A stretch of 64,000 nt of DNA from Agrobacterium genomosp. 13 str. CFBP 6927 (GTDB lineage Bacteria > Pseudomonadota > Alphaproteobacteria > Rhizobiales > Rhizobiaceae). The position numbers were made by a program, and so were the translations under genes. Of this stretch, positions 19,650 through 28,172 are shown piece after piece; the first letter of the stretch is position 1, and each line of letters starts with the position of its first letter. A model generated the notes under the pieces. The model was given only the letters and a program-made list of their open reading frames with translations, had not been told where the DNA came from and did not search any database. The stretch spans positions 2,108,174 through 2,172,173 of the forward strand of contig LT009757.1 in assembly GCA_900012615.1 (NCBI GenBank), given 5' to 3'.

Positions 19650-20461
19650 CCAGCCATTCTCTTTCCGTGAACAGTCTTTCAGCCGGATACGGCGAAAACC
19701 TTATCATCGAAGGGCTGGATCTGGTCGTCCCGCGTGGAAAAATCACCGTCATCGTCGGCGCCAATGCCTGCGGTAAGTCCACACTTCTTCGCAGCATGTC
19801 TCGGCTTATCTCTCCCCGTGCCGGTCAGGTCCTGCTCGATGGAAAGTCTATTCATCGTCTTCCCTCCCGTGAACTTGCAAGGCGCATGGGTCTTTTGCCG
19901 CAGTCGCCGATTGCGCCGGAAGGCATCGTCGTCGCCGATCTCGTCAGCCGTGGACGGCATCCGCATCACGGCCTGTTCGCCCGCTGGTCGCGCCAGGACG
20001 ATGAGGCCGTGGCCGCAGCACTCGTCGCCACCGATACGGTGGAACTTGCCGAGCGACCGGTGGACGAGCTTTCCGGCGGACAGCGGCAACGCGTCTGGAT
20101 CGCCATGGCGCTCGCCCAGGAGACCGATATATTGCTGCTCGACGAACCCACGACCTTCCTCGATATCAGCCATCAGGTCGAGGTGCTGGATCTCCTGACA
20201 GACCTCAACAACGCCCGCCAGACCACCATCGTCATGGTGCTGCACGATCTCAATCTCGCAGCGCGTTACGCGGATCATCTGGTTGCGATGACGGGTGGAA
20301 AGCTGCATGTCTGCGGCACGCCTGAAGACGTGCTGACGGAGGAAAATGTACGCCAGGTTTTCGGCATCGAAAGCCGGGTCATCAAAGACCCGACCTCGGG
20401 CAAGCCGATGATGCTGCCGATCGGGCGGCACCGGGCAATGGCTGATGATGTCAGGAGCTGA
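19646..20461 (+). CDS. Fe3+-siderophore ABC transporter ATPase (FecE/FepC family)
   Basis: A 271-residue ATP-binding subunit. Walker A is GANACGKST, in which A replaces the more usual N-G pattern; the signature is [18 protein letters not shown], Walker B is ILLLDEPTTFLD, and the switch H is in VLHDLNLAARYADH. The SD-like GGAGG and ATGA overlap with the permease fix the start. It energises uptake by the two FecCD permeases. The stop codon ends at 20461 and the stop of the convergent antitoxin gene begins at 20462, so the two genes touch with no terminator space between them. Confidence 0.95.
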   Translation: MTSHSLSVNSLSAGYGENLIIEGLDLVVPRGKITVIVGANACGKSTLLRSMSRLISPRAGQVLLDGKSIHRLPSRELARRMGLLPQSPIAPEGIVVADLVSRGRHPHHGLFARWSRQDDEAVAAALVATDTVELAERPVDELSGGQRQRVWIAMALAQETDILLLDEPTTFLDISHQVEVLDLLTDLNNARQTTIVMVLHDLNLAARYADHLVAMTGGKLHVCGTPEDVLTEENVRQVFGIESRVIKDPTSGKPMMLPIGRHRAMADDVRS

Positions 20462-20758
20462 TCATGCAGCCTTGTGTTTGCTGGTGAGCTGAAAGCCCAG
20501 GGAGTTGAGGACGGCGATGGTTGTTTCCAGCGTCGGGTTTCCCGCTTCGCTGAGCGACTTGTAAAGATTCTCTCTGGCAAGCCCGGTTTCGCGCGCTATT
20601 TTCGTCATGCCTTTTGCACGAGCGACAACGCCAAGGGCATTTGCGATATAGGCCGCATCATCGGTTGCGAAAGCATCCTCCAGAAAAGCTTCAATGGCTT
20701 CGTCGCTTTTAAGATGTTCGGCAGGATCGAAGTTCGTAAATTTCTCATTCATCGTCAT
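20462..20758 (-). CDS. Antitoxin of HI1420 type (putative addiction module antidote)
   Basis: A 98-residue protein with an Xre-like helix-turn-helix (ALGVVARAKGMTKIARETGL, then ARENLYKSLSEAGNPTLETT), matching the HI1420/TIGR02684 addiction-module antidote family. It should bind and neutralise the toxin encoded just upstream and repress their common promoter. The toxin gene's 3' end overlaps this start; ATG 20758 (MTMNEK) is chosen and ATG 20752 would be equally good. Toxin-before-antitoxin order is usual for this family. Its stop touches the stop of the siderophore ATPase gene. Confidence 0.88.
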   Translation of the reverse strand: MTMNEKFTNFDPAEHLKSDEAIEAFLEDAFATDDAAYIANALGVVARAKGMTKIARETGLARENLYKSLSEAGNPTLETTIAVLNSLGFQLTSKHKAA

Positions 20759-21050
20759 CACTCCATTGGGATGCAATCTGCTTTGCGGTTTTGATGTCCT
20801 TGTCCTGCGTGCTCTTGTCCCCACCACAAAGGAGCACGATAACGACATTGCCCGATCTGATGAAATAGATGCGGTAGCCGGGTCCGTAGTGGATCCGCAA
20901 TTCACTCACACCGTCACCAACAGGGGCAGTATCGCCAGCATGTCCAAAAGAGAGCCTGTTCAAGCGGGAGGTAATCAGAGCCTTGCCCCGCTCATCCTTC
21001 AGCTTCCTGAACCATTTCTGAAATGTTGCAGATTGCTTTAGGCGCATCAT
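20745..21050 (-). CDS. RelE/ParE-superfamily toxin of HI1419 type (HigB-like)
   Basis: A 101-residue basic protein of the RelE/ParE fold. The sequence TFQKWFRKLKDERGKALITSRLNRL, then VSELRIHYGPGYRIYFI and VVIVLLCGGDKSTQ fits the HI1419/TIGR02683 (Gp49-like) group. Members usually cleave mRNA at the ribosome; activity here is inferred. The gene overlaps its antitoxin. No convincing ribosome site precedes the double ATG start (MMRLKQ). The pair forms a complete type II toxin-antitoxin module of low complexity, flanked by unrelated metabolic genes and probably acquired. Confidence 0.88.
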   Translation of the reverse strand: MMRLKQSATFQKWFRKLKDERGKALITSRLNRLSFGHAGDTAPVGDGVSELRIHYGPGYRIYFIRSGNVVIVLLCGGDKSTQDKDIKTAKQIASQWSDDDE

Positions 21051-21183
21051 GATTGGATTGTAATTTATAAGTTACAAATTGGGAAGATGAAATATTGAAA
21101 ATCAGACATCGCGCAAGCCGATGATGCGACCGATCAGGTGGCGCGGTCGCAAGAGGGGACCGTTAATCCGAATGTTTAAGCCT

Positions 21184-22071
21184 TCACGGCTTGAAGAGAT
21201 TAGCCGCCATATAGTCTACGAACACCCGCACCTTGGGTGATAGATACCGGCTTGTGGGCCATAGTACCCTGAAGGTGCCGGTCGCCGCCAGATAGTCGTC
21301 AAGCACGGATACCAGCTTTCCCTTCGCGATTTCAGATGCGGCTGCGAAGAGTGGAAGACATGTGATGCCGAAGGCGTGCTGAGCGAGGTGGATCAACGGC
21401 TCGAGCGTGCTTGCCACGGTGGCTGCCGGAAGGTTCAGCTTGATTTCCTGCCCATCGCGAACGAGTGGCCAGGGTTCCAGCTTGCCGGAATTGGCAAAGC
21501 GGTGGTGCAGACAGCGATGCAGGAGCAGATCTTCCGGCGCTTTGGGGCAACCGTGTGCGGAAAGATATTCGGGCGACGCGACGATCACATGCCTAAATGT
21601 TCCGAGCTTTCGGCTCATCAGGCGTGTATCTTTCAAATCGCCGGTGCGGATCACGGCGTCGAAACCCTCCTCGATGACATCGACGATGCGATCGGTGAAA
21701 TCGAGATCCAGATTGATCTCCGGATAGGTGCTCATGAAGGCGGATATTGTCGGCATCAGCAGCATGCCAGCAAGCGGCAGGCTGACACGCAGCTGCCCGC
21801 GCGGGACGGCCTGTGATCGCGAAAGTTTCGCCTGCGCTTCCTCATATTCCGACTGGATGCGCCGGCAGGTGTCCAGAAAATAGCTTCCCTCCTCCGTAAG
21901 GGCGATGCTGCGCGTCGAGCGATTGAAGAGACGAACACCCAGTTCGTCTTCCAGTCGGGCGACGGCTTTTCCAACCGCGGAACCGGATATTCCCAGACGG
22001 TGTCCCGCCGCGACGAAACTACCGGCTTCCGCCACCTGAACGAAGATGCCGAGCGTACCAAGCTTGTCCAA
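21184..22071 (-). CDS. LysR-family regulator
   Basis: A 295-residue LysR-type regulator. The N-terminal winged HTH is LGIFVQVAEAGSFVAAGHRLGISGSAVGKAVARLE, then the effector domain begins at about residue 90 (RGQLRVSLPLAGMLLMPTI). The sequence resembles the DmlR/PA-type subgroup that controls neighbouring oxidoreductases. It is divergent from the ABM-domain monooxygenase gene with a 125-base gap, the classic LysR-target arrangement, so it most likely regulates that gene. The inducer is unknown. Confidence 0.9.
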   Translation of the reverse strand: MDKLGTLGIFVQVAEAGSFVAAGHRLGISGSAVGKAVARLEDELGVRLFNRSTRSIALTEEGSYFLDTCRRIQSEYEEAQAKLSRSQAVPRGQLRVSLPLAGMLLMPTISAFMSTYPEINLDLDFTDRIVDVIEEGFDAVIRTGDLKDTRLMSRKLGTFRHVIVASPEYLSAHGCPKAPEDLLLHRCLHHRFANSGKLEPWPLVRDGQEIKLNLPAATVASTLEPLIHLAQHAFGITCLPLFAAASEIAKGKLVSVLDDYLAATGTFRVLWPTSRYLSPKVRVFVDYMAANLFKP

Positions 22072-22196
22072 GATTGCTCCATTACGGAAATATTTTCCGA
22101 TATGTTGAGAGTTGCGGCCCGTTTATCCGCTATTTCCGAGGAGATATCCAGACCGTGCCACGCCGATAAGGGTGTGCGTATCAAACGGAGATATCA

Positions 22197-22553
22197 ATGG
22201 AAACGACACCGATTGCCTGCTTTTCAGGCGCGCCTTCTGCCACAACCTTCATCGTCAACGTCATCCACGTTCACCCGGGCAAGCAGGAAGAAGCCTTTGC
22301 CATCATCCAGGACGTCGTCCACTATGTAGCGGAACGCAAGGAAGGATTTCTCTGGAGCAACCTTGCGAAAAGCAAGGACGGCCTGACCGTCGTCAATATC
22401 GAGGCGATCCAGGATGCCGGCAATGTCGACGAGTTCTTTACCGATCCGGTTTTCGTCGAGAAATTCAGGCGGCTGGATACGGTTTCGAAGAGCGAGTTCC
22501 ACGCCTATTCCGTCGATGATCTCGTCCTTCCAAAACGGATCGCGGCCGAGTGA
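22197..22553 (+). CDS. Antibiotic biosynthesis monooxygenase (ABM) domain protein
   Basis: A 118-residue single-domain protein of the dimeric alpha/beta-barrel ABM fold: TTFIVNVIHVHPGKQEEAFAI opens the domain and FLWSNLAKSKDGLTVVNIE forms the central strands. Relatives include cofactor-free quinol monooxygenases (YgiN-like) and haem-degrading proteins. No haem-ligand pattern (N-W-x6-F/Y) is clearly visible, so a quinol- or small-molecule-oxidising role is more likely. It is the only candidate target of the divergent LysR gene. The first 15 residues (METTPIACFSGAPSA) are not part of the fold. Confidence 0.82.
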   Translation: METTPIACFSGAPSATTFIVNVIHVHPGKQEEAFAIIQDVVHYVAERKEGFLWSNLAKSKDGLTVVNIEAIQDAGNVDEFFTDPVFVEKFRRLDTVSKSEFHAYSVDDLVLPKRIAAE

Positions 22554-22647
22554 AGGTCTGGGGCGGTATGTTTTTCTGACTGAAATGAAGCGGACCGGCA
22601 GGGACTGATCCTGCCGGTGCGGGCGTGGCGCTCTCACACCAGAACGG

Positions 22648-23519
22648 TCACGGCCATGCCGCATAGGAAGGCGGCGGAACATTCTGCATGCGCATCCCCA
22701 TTCGCCGGAAACGCCCGGGAGAGGTGCCTTCATTGCGGGTGAAGAAGCGATTGAAATAGCCGGGGTCCTGAAATCCCAATCGGAATGCGATTTCAGCCAC
22801 TTGCAGCGATGAGTTCAGAAGAAGGTTACGCGCTTCAGAGAGCAGTTCGCGATGAATATAGGCCTGCGGCGAAAGCCCTGTCGCCTTGCGCACTGCAAAT
22901 CCAAGACGTTCGCGGTTGACGCCGAGTTGGCTCGCATAGTCTTCCACGCCCCATTGATCGCGTTTGTGCTGGCTGACCAGTAGCACGAAACGCTCGGTGA
23001 GACTGCCGGGCGTGGAGACGGCTGCGGCAATATCGGCGATGGCGTGCTGGCAGATGCGAATGAGGGTGACGGAGAGCAGGCTGGCGATGATCGTGTCCGA
23101 ACCGGTTGTCGCGCGGACATTTTCGCTGGCGATGGTCTCGAGGTAACCCGCCAGCTCCTGCCGGTCCTTCTCCGCCGGCGCCTGCGTCAGAACACGCTGC
23201 AATATATTGCGCACGGCGCTCGCGCTCGTGCCGGTGGGCATCGCATGGGCAAGCCCGATTTCCGTCGTCCTCAGCAGCGATCCACGGCTTCCGGCAGTCA
23301 GCCGCAGGCGGCGGCGGGGCCGATGGGCAGCCAGACGAGCCCCGGTGCCGGGACAGGCAGCGTCTTTTCACCCTGTATGATTTCCGCTTCCCCGGCGGAA
23401 AGGAGAAGCAGATGGGCACTATCCGATTCCAGCCGGAATTCGGATATGCGCAGCGTCGAGGCGAGGGTGCGCGCCGTGATCTCCACGCGATTGCCGGCAA
23501 TCTGGCTGTGCAGCGGCAT
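22648..23519 (-). pseudogene. AraC-family regulator disrupted by a frameshift
   Basis: Two adjacent minus-strand reading frames together make one AraC protein. The N-terminal sensing domain (MPLHSQIAGNRVEITARTL, 23519 to 23298) stops right after LPIGPAAACG. The rest continues in another frame with LTAGSRGSLLRTTEIGLAHAMPTG and goes through to the AraC double HTH (LQVAEIAFRLGFQDPGYFNRFF, ending SPGRFRRM). Restoring one base at about 23300-23315, a GC-rich run of GCC repeats, rejoins the frame. It is either a true one-base deletion or a sequencing error. It is divergent from the ABC/aldehyde dehydrogenase operon and would be that operon's regulator. The HTH fragment could still be translated from an internal start near 23241. 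Confidence 0.75.
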
Positions 23520-23653
23520 TCAGCCTCCAAAAGTACAATAATGCGCTACATTAGTGCATTTTATATGCGGCTGTCATTGCTAAACTTTGATCAGCGCAGG
23601 GGAATGCCTTGAGGAGAACGGCAACCCCGATAAGGCGCTTTGGGAGGAACATC

Positions 23654-24868
23654 ATGAATAATCTGAAGCGCAGAACGCTGTTCTGCCTGCTCTCCGGTGC
23701 TGCCCTGTCGGCGGTATCTTTCGGTCACGCCAATGCGCAGGACCGCACCTCGGTGAAGATCGGTTATGCCGTTTCCAAAAGCGGCGCCAATGCCACGGGT
23801 GCTGGCATCACCACCATTCCGAACTACAAATTATGGGTGAAGGAGGTCAACGATGCCGGCGGCCTCACTTTGCCGGATGGCAAGCGTCTGCCGGTGGAAG
23901 TGGTGGAGTATGACGACCGCTCCTCGGCCGAGGATGCGGTGCGGTTCACCGAGCGTCTGGCCAGCCAGGACAAGGTCGATTTCATTCTGCCGCCCTGGGG
24001 CACGGGCTTCAATCTGGCCGTTGCGCCGCTTTACGACCGTTTCGGTTATCCGCAGCTTGCGGTTACCGGCGTGACGGACAAGGCGCCCGATTTCGCGGCG
24101 CGCTGGAAAAAGAGCTTCTGGATGCTGGGCGGTGGTCATGACTATGCCAATGCGCTTGCCGATGTTTTGAAAGCCGCGCGCGATGCCGGCCAGATCAACG
24201 ACAAGGTCGCGGTGATTTCCGTGGCTGACGGTTTCGGCATTGATCTCATCAAAGCCGCGCGGCCGGCGCTGAAGGAAGCGGGTTTCACGCTTGCCTATGA
24301 CAAGACCTATCCGGTTGGCACTTCGGATTTCGCAGCACTGGTCAACGAGGCGGCGGCGAGCGGTGCGGACAGCTTCATCGCCTTTTCCTATCCGCCCGAT
24401 AGTTTCGCGGTGACGAAACAGGCGCAGACGGCGAAGTTCAACCCGAAGGTGCTTTATGTCGGTGTCGGCGGCGCTTTCCCGATCTTCCCGAAGGTTTCCA
24501 ATGGCAAGCAGGAGGGGGTGATCAGCATCGGCGGCGTTGATGGCAGCAGCGGCAAGATCGAGGATTATTTCAAGCGCCACGAAGCCTTCATCGGCACCAA
24601 GCCGGACAGCTGGGCAAGTGCCATCACCTATGCGAGCCTCGAAATGCTGGCCCAGTCCGTTCAGCGCGTCGGCTTCGACAAGGCGGCGGTGGCAAGTGAG
24701 CTTTCGACGGGAAGCTTCGAGACCGTCATCGGCCCGGTCAAGCTTGAAGACAACCAGCTTCGCCAGCTCTGGTGGGCCGGGCAATGGCAGGGTGACCGTT
24801 TCGTGGCGATTGCGCCCGCAGACCGTCCGGGTGCGGCGAAGCCGGTCGTTCCGAAGCCGCAATGGTGA
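23654..24868 (+). CDS. Branched-chain/aromatic-type ABC transporter, substrate-binding protein
   Basis: A 404-residue periplasmic binding protein of the LivJ-like (Peripla_BP_6) family. The signal peptide is RRTLFCLLSGAALSAVSFGHANAQ, then TSVKIGYAVSKSGANATGAGI, the usual opening of the family. ATG 23654 has GGAGG seven bases upstream. It is the first gene of a six-gene operon (binding protein, two permeases, two ATPases, aldehyde dehydrogenase). Association with a dehydrogenase resembling aromatic-aldehyde enzymes suggests the ligand is an aromatic acid or aldehyde precursor rather than an amino acid; this is inference. Confidence 0.9.
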   Translation: MNNLKRRTLFCLLSGAALSAVSFGHANAQDRTSVKIGYAVSKSGANATGAGITTIPNYKLWVKEVNDAGGLTLPDGKRLPVEVVEYDDRSSAEDAVRFTERLASQDKVDFILPPWGTGFNLAVAPLYDRFGYPQLAVTGVTDKAPDFAARWKKSFWMLGGGHDYANALADVLKAARDAGQINDKVAVISVADGFGIDLIKAARPALKEAGFTLAYDKTYPVGTSDFAALVNEAAASGADSFIAFSYPPDSFAVTKQAQTAKFNPKVLYVGVGGAFPIFPKVSNGKQEGVISIGGVDGSSGKIEDYFKRHEAFIGTKPDSWASAITYASLEMLAQSVQRVGFDKAAVASELSTGSFETVIGPVKLEDNQLRQLWWAGQWQGDRFVAIAPADRPGAAKPVVPKPQW

Positions 24869-24914
24869 ACCTTTGCCGGCCGGGGCCATAAACCCCGGCC
24901 GGAAGGCTTCGGCC

Positions 24915-25811
24915 ATGTTCCAGACTGGAGACATTCCCTTGTTTTTATCCACCCTCATCTTCGGCTTGATGCTGGGAGGGACCTATGCGCTGATCGCGCT
25001 TGGACTTTCACTGCAATATGGCATCGCCCGCATCATGAACCTTGCCTATGGCGAAGTGCTGATTGCGGCTGCCTTCATCACCTTCGTGCTGTTTTCCAGC
25101 TATGGCCTGTCGCCGCTCTGGTCGCTTTTCATCATCGTGCCGCTCGGTTACGCCCTGTCTTTCGTGATCTACCGGGTCATGATGCGGCCGCTGGTGCGCC
25201 GTTCGGGTGGCTCCGGCCGTCTGGAAGTCGATTCCATTCTGGCGACCTTCGGGCTGCTCTTCGTTATCCAGGGCATCATGCTCGTGGTGTTCGGCGGCAA
25301 CTACCATTCCTATTCCTATCTCTCCGATGGCGTCGACATCTTCGGCACGACGGTGGCGCTGAACCGGCTCCTGTCGTTCATCCTGTCGGTCGCAATCGGC
25401 GGCGGGCTTTATCTGGCGCTCACCCACAGCCGCTGGGGCCTCAACCTGCGGGCGGTGGCGCTGGCGCCGCGGTCCGCGCCGCTGGTCGGCATTGATGTGA
25501 ACCGTGTGGCCTCAATCGGCTTTGCCCTTGGCGGCGCACTCGCCGTGGCGGGTGGAGTGATGATCTCGATGTACCAGACCTTTTCCGCCTCCTATGGCGT
25601 GGTCTTCACCATGAAGGCGCTTGTCGTCGTCATCATGGGCGGTGTCGGCAATCTCCTCGGCGCGCTGGTGGCCGGGCTGCTGCTCGGCCTCGTGGAAACC
25701 TTCGTGCTCGTTTATGTCGATCCCGGCCTCACGCTTGCCGCCACCTATCTGCTCTTCCTCGTGGTGCTGCTCTGGCGTCCGGAAGGCATCTTCGCAAGGA
25801 GGGGCAAATGA
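24915..25811 (+). CDS. ABC transporter permease, LivH type
   Basis: A 298-residue inner-membrane permease with about eight hydrophobic segments. LivH-type segments visible are LGGTYALIALGLSLQYGIARIMNLAYGE near the N-terminus and KALVVVIMGGVGNLLGALVAG in the conserved cytoplasmic loop. ATG 24915 follows GGAAGG by eight bases. It overlaps the LivM-type gene by four bases. Together with LivM it forms the transmembrane channel for the substrate caught by the upstream binding protein. Confidence 0.93.
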   Translation: MFQTGDIPLFLSTLIFGLMLGGTYALIALGLSLQYGIARIMNLAYGEVLIAAAFITFVLFSSYGLSPLWSLFIIVPLGYALSFVIYRVMMRPLVRRSGGSGRLEVDSILATFGLLFVIQGIMLVVFGGNYHSYSYLSDGVDIFGTTVALNRLLSFILSVAIGGGLYLALTHSRWGLNLRAVALAPRSAPLVGIDVNRVASIGFALGGALAVAGGVMISMYQTFSASYGVVFTMKALVVVIMGGVGNLLGALVAGLLLGLVETFVLVYVDPGLTLAATYLLFLVVLLWRPEGIFARRGK

Positions 25812-26716
25812 TCCCGCTTCTCATCGGCCTTGCCGCAGCTGCGCTGCTGGCGCTTTCCCCCTTCTTTTTCGATGCCTATGGCGTCGGCGTCATCATCGGC
25901 CTTCTCGGCTATGCGACGCTCGCCTCTGCCTGGGCGATGTTTTCCGGCCCAACTCGTTATATTTCGCTCGCCACCGTCGCCTTCTTCGGTGTCGGGGCCT
26001 ATACGGTCGCGGTGCTGAGCGAGGTTTTGCCATGGCCGCTGGTGCTCCTGTGCGCGGCCCTTGTCGGCGCGGCGCTGGCGCTTGTCGTCGGGCTTTCCAC
26101 ACTGCGCGTCGCCGGCATTTATTTCGTGATCTTTTCCTTTGGCCTTGCTGAACTCATCCGCCAGCTCATCACCTGGTATGAGGTGAATGTGACCGGCACG
26201 CTCGGGCGTTACATCTTCCTGCCGCTGGAGCCGCAGCATGTGCTATGGCAACTGCTGGCGCTGGCTGTGGTCACCCTCCTGCTGGCAATCCTGATCGATA
26301 GCAGCAAGCTCGGACTGGCATTGAAGGCCATCGGTGACGACGAGGTCGTGGCCGCCCATGCAGGCATCAATCTCGCCCGCACCAAGCTGACGCTCTTCGT
26401 GCTGTCTGCCACGATCATCACGCTTGTCGGCGCTATTCAGGCCCCGCGCTGGGTCTATATCGAGCCGGCCATCGTCTTTAATCCGCAGGTATCGTTCCTC
26501 ACCGTCATCATGGCCCTGCTTGGCGGAGCCACACGCCGCTGGGGACCCATTCTCGGTGCGGCGCCGCTGTTCCTGCTGTTCGAGTGGCTGGGCGCCAACT
26601 TCCCCAACCATTTTTCCATCATTCTCGGCGCTCTCTTCATCCTCATCGTCTTTGTTCTGCCGGATGGCGTGCTGGCGGCGCTGGAGAAGCTACGCAAAAA
26701 GGAGAAAGCCGCATGA
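25808..26716 (+). CDS. ABC transporter permease, LivM type
   Basis: A 302-residue partner permease. It shows the LivM-family pattern ATLASAWAMFSGPTRYISLATVAFFGVGAYT in the first third and the loop ALKAIGDDEVVAAHAGINLARTKL, which contacts the ATPases. Overlaps of four bases with both neighbours. The segment PDGVLAALEKLRKKEK ends the protein, as in most LivM proteins. Confidence 0.93.
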   Translation: MIPLLIGLAAAALLALSPFFFDAYGVGVIIGLLGYATLASAWAMFSGPTRYISLATVAFFGVGAYTVAVLSEVLPWPLVLLCAALVGAALALVVGLSTLRVAGIYFVIFSFGLAELIRQLITWYEVNVTGTLGRYIFLPLEPQHVLWQLLALAVVTLLLAILIDSSKLGLALKAIGDDEVVAAHAGINLARTKLTLFVLSATIITLVGAIQAPRWVYIEPAIVFNPQVSFLTVIMALLGGATRRWGPILGAAPLFLLFEWLGANFPNHFSIILGALFILIVFVLPDGVLAALEKLRKKEKAA

Positions 26717-27441
26717 GCGCCGTTCTCGAAATCACCGATATCCGCAAGACCTTCGGCGGGCTGAAGGCAGTGGATGGCCTTGGCCTCACAATCGAGGCCG
26801 GCGAGGTCGTCGGGCTGCTCGGGCCGAACGGTTCCGGCAAGACGACGCTGATGAACCTGATCTCCGGGGCGCTGAAGCCGACCGAAGGGTCGATCCGGCT
26901 GAAAGGGCAGGAGATTGCGGGCCGGCGGCCGGATGTGATTGCGCGCGCCGGCGTGGCGCGCACCTTCCAGCTCGTGCGGCTTTTGCCGTCGCTTTCCCTG
27001 CTTGAAAACGTGGCCGTATCGGCCATGTTCGGGCCGCGACGGCTGCCGCGTTCCGAGGCGGAGAAGGTCGCGCGCGCCTGCCTGGAACGGATAGGTCTTG
27101 CCGGGCGGGAGACCCTGCCGGCCGGCGATCTCACCTATATCGATCAGAAGCGCCTTGAACTGGCGCGTGCGCTGGCGGGCGAACCGAAGCTTCTGCTTCT
27201 CGACGAATGGCTTGCAGGCCTCAACCCCACCGAGCTGCAGGAGGGGATCGCGCTGATCCGGCGGCTGGCATCGGAGGGTACGACGATCCTGCTGGTGGAA
27301 CACATCATGGCCGCCGTCCGCGCACTCTGCCCGCGTTCCGTGGTCATGGCGGCCGGTCGCAAGATCGCCGACGGACCGACGGCAACGGTGCTTGATGATC
27401 CGCAGGTCATTTCCGCCTATCTGGGAGCGGCACATGCTTGA
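26713..27441 (+). CDS. ABC transporter ATPase, LivG type
   Basis: A 242-residue ATPase. Walker A is GPNGSGKTT, and Walker B is LLLLDEWLAGLNP, in which W replaces the usual P after DE. The signature region reads DLTYIDQKRLELARALAGEP, the degenerate LivG form that lacks LSGGQ. RTFQLVRLLPSLSLLENV is the LivG Q-loop. The start overlaps LivM by four bases, the stop overlaps LivF by eight. The length is slightly shorter than E. coli LivG (255). Confidence 0.92.
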   Translation: MSAVLEITDIRKTFGGLKAVDGLGLTIEAGEVVGLLGPNGSGKTTLMNLISGALKPTEGSIRLKGQEIAGRRPDVIARAGVARTFQLVRLLPSLSLLENVAVSAMFGPRRLPRSEAEKVARACLERIGLAGRETLPAGDLTYIDQKRLELARALAGEPKLLLLDEWLAGLNPTELQEGIALIRRLASEGTTILLVEHIMAAVRALCPRSVVMAAGRKIADGPTATVLDDPQVISAYLGAAHA

Positions 27442-28156
27442 AATAGACGCACTGACAATCCGTTACGGCAAACATCTCGCGGTTGACGGCATATCGCTCA
27501 ATGTCGCCAAGGGTGAAACGGTGGTGCTGCTCGGCGCCAATGGCGCTGGCAAGTCATCACTGCTGAAAGCGGTCGGCGGCATGGTGGCTCCCGCCTCCGG
27601 AGACGTGCGCGTCAACGGCGCGTCGCTTGCCGCTGTTCCCGCCCATCAGATCGTGGAACGCGGCGTGGCGCTGGTGCCGGAGGGGCGCGGAATTTTCGCG
27701 GCGCTGACGGTGGAGGACAATCTCCGTCTCGGGGCCAATCCCCGCCATGCCCGCTCAGCGGAAAAGGCGACACGAGAGCATATTTTCTCGCTGTTTCCGC
27801 GCCTTGCGGAGCGGCGGCAGCAGCTTGCCGGCACCATGTCCGGCGGCGAGCAGCAGATGGTCGCCATCGGGCGGGCTTTGATGTCGGCGCCGGATTATCT
27901 GCTGCTGGATGAGCCGAGCCTTGGCCTTGCGCCCATCGTCACGCAGGAACTTTTTGCTGCCCTGGCGGAGATCAAGAAGAGCGGCCTTTCCATTCTGCTT
28001 GTGGAGCAGAATGTGCGCGAAAGCCTCGCGCTTGCCGATCGCGGTTATTTGCTGGAAGCAGGACGGATCGTCGGGGCAGGCACGGCTGAGGCCCTGTCCG
28101 CCGATCCCGCCGTGCAACGGGCGTTTCTCGGCGGCACCACCGCCGCCATTGTCTGA
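27434..28156 (+). CDS. ABC transporter ATPase, LivF type
   Basis: A 240-residue ATPase. Walker A GANGAGKSS, Q-loop region IVERGVALVPEGRGIFAALTVEDNL (the LivF hallmark VPEGR), signature TMSGGEQQMVAIGRALM, Walker B LLLDEPSLGLAP, and switch H position occupied by Q in LLVEQNVRESL, which is normal for LivF. It forms a heterodimer with LivG. It is followed after 16 bases by the aldehyde dehydrogenase gene. Confidence 0.93.
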   Translation: MLEIDALTIRYGKHLAVDGISLNVAKGETVVLLGANGAGKSSLLKAVGGMVAPASGDVRVNGASLAAVPAHQIVERGVALVPEGRGIFAALTVEDNLRLGANPRHARSAEKATREHIFSLFPRLAERRQQLAGTMSGGEQQMVAIGRALMSAPDYLLLDEPSLGLAPIVTQELFAALAEIKKSGLSILLVEQNVRESLALADRGYLLEAGRIVGAGTAEALSADPAVQRAFLGGTTAAIV

Positions 28157-28172
28157 ACTCAGGAGAAAGACC

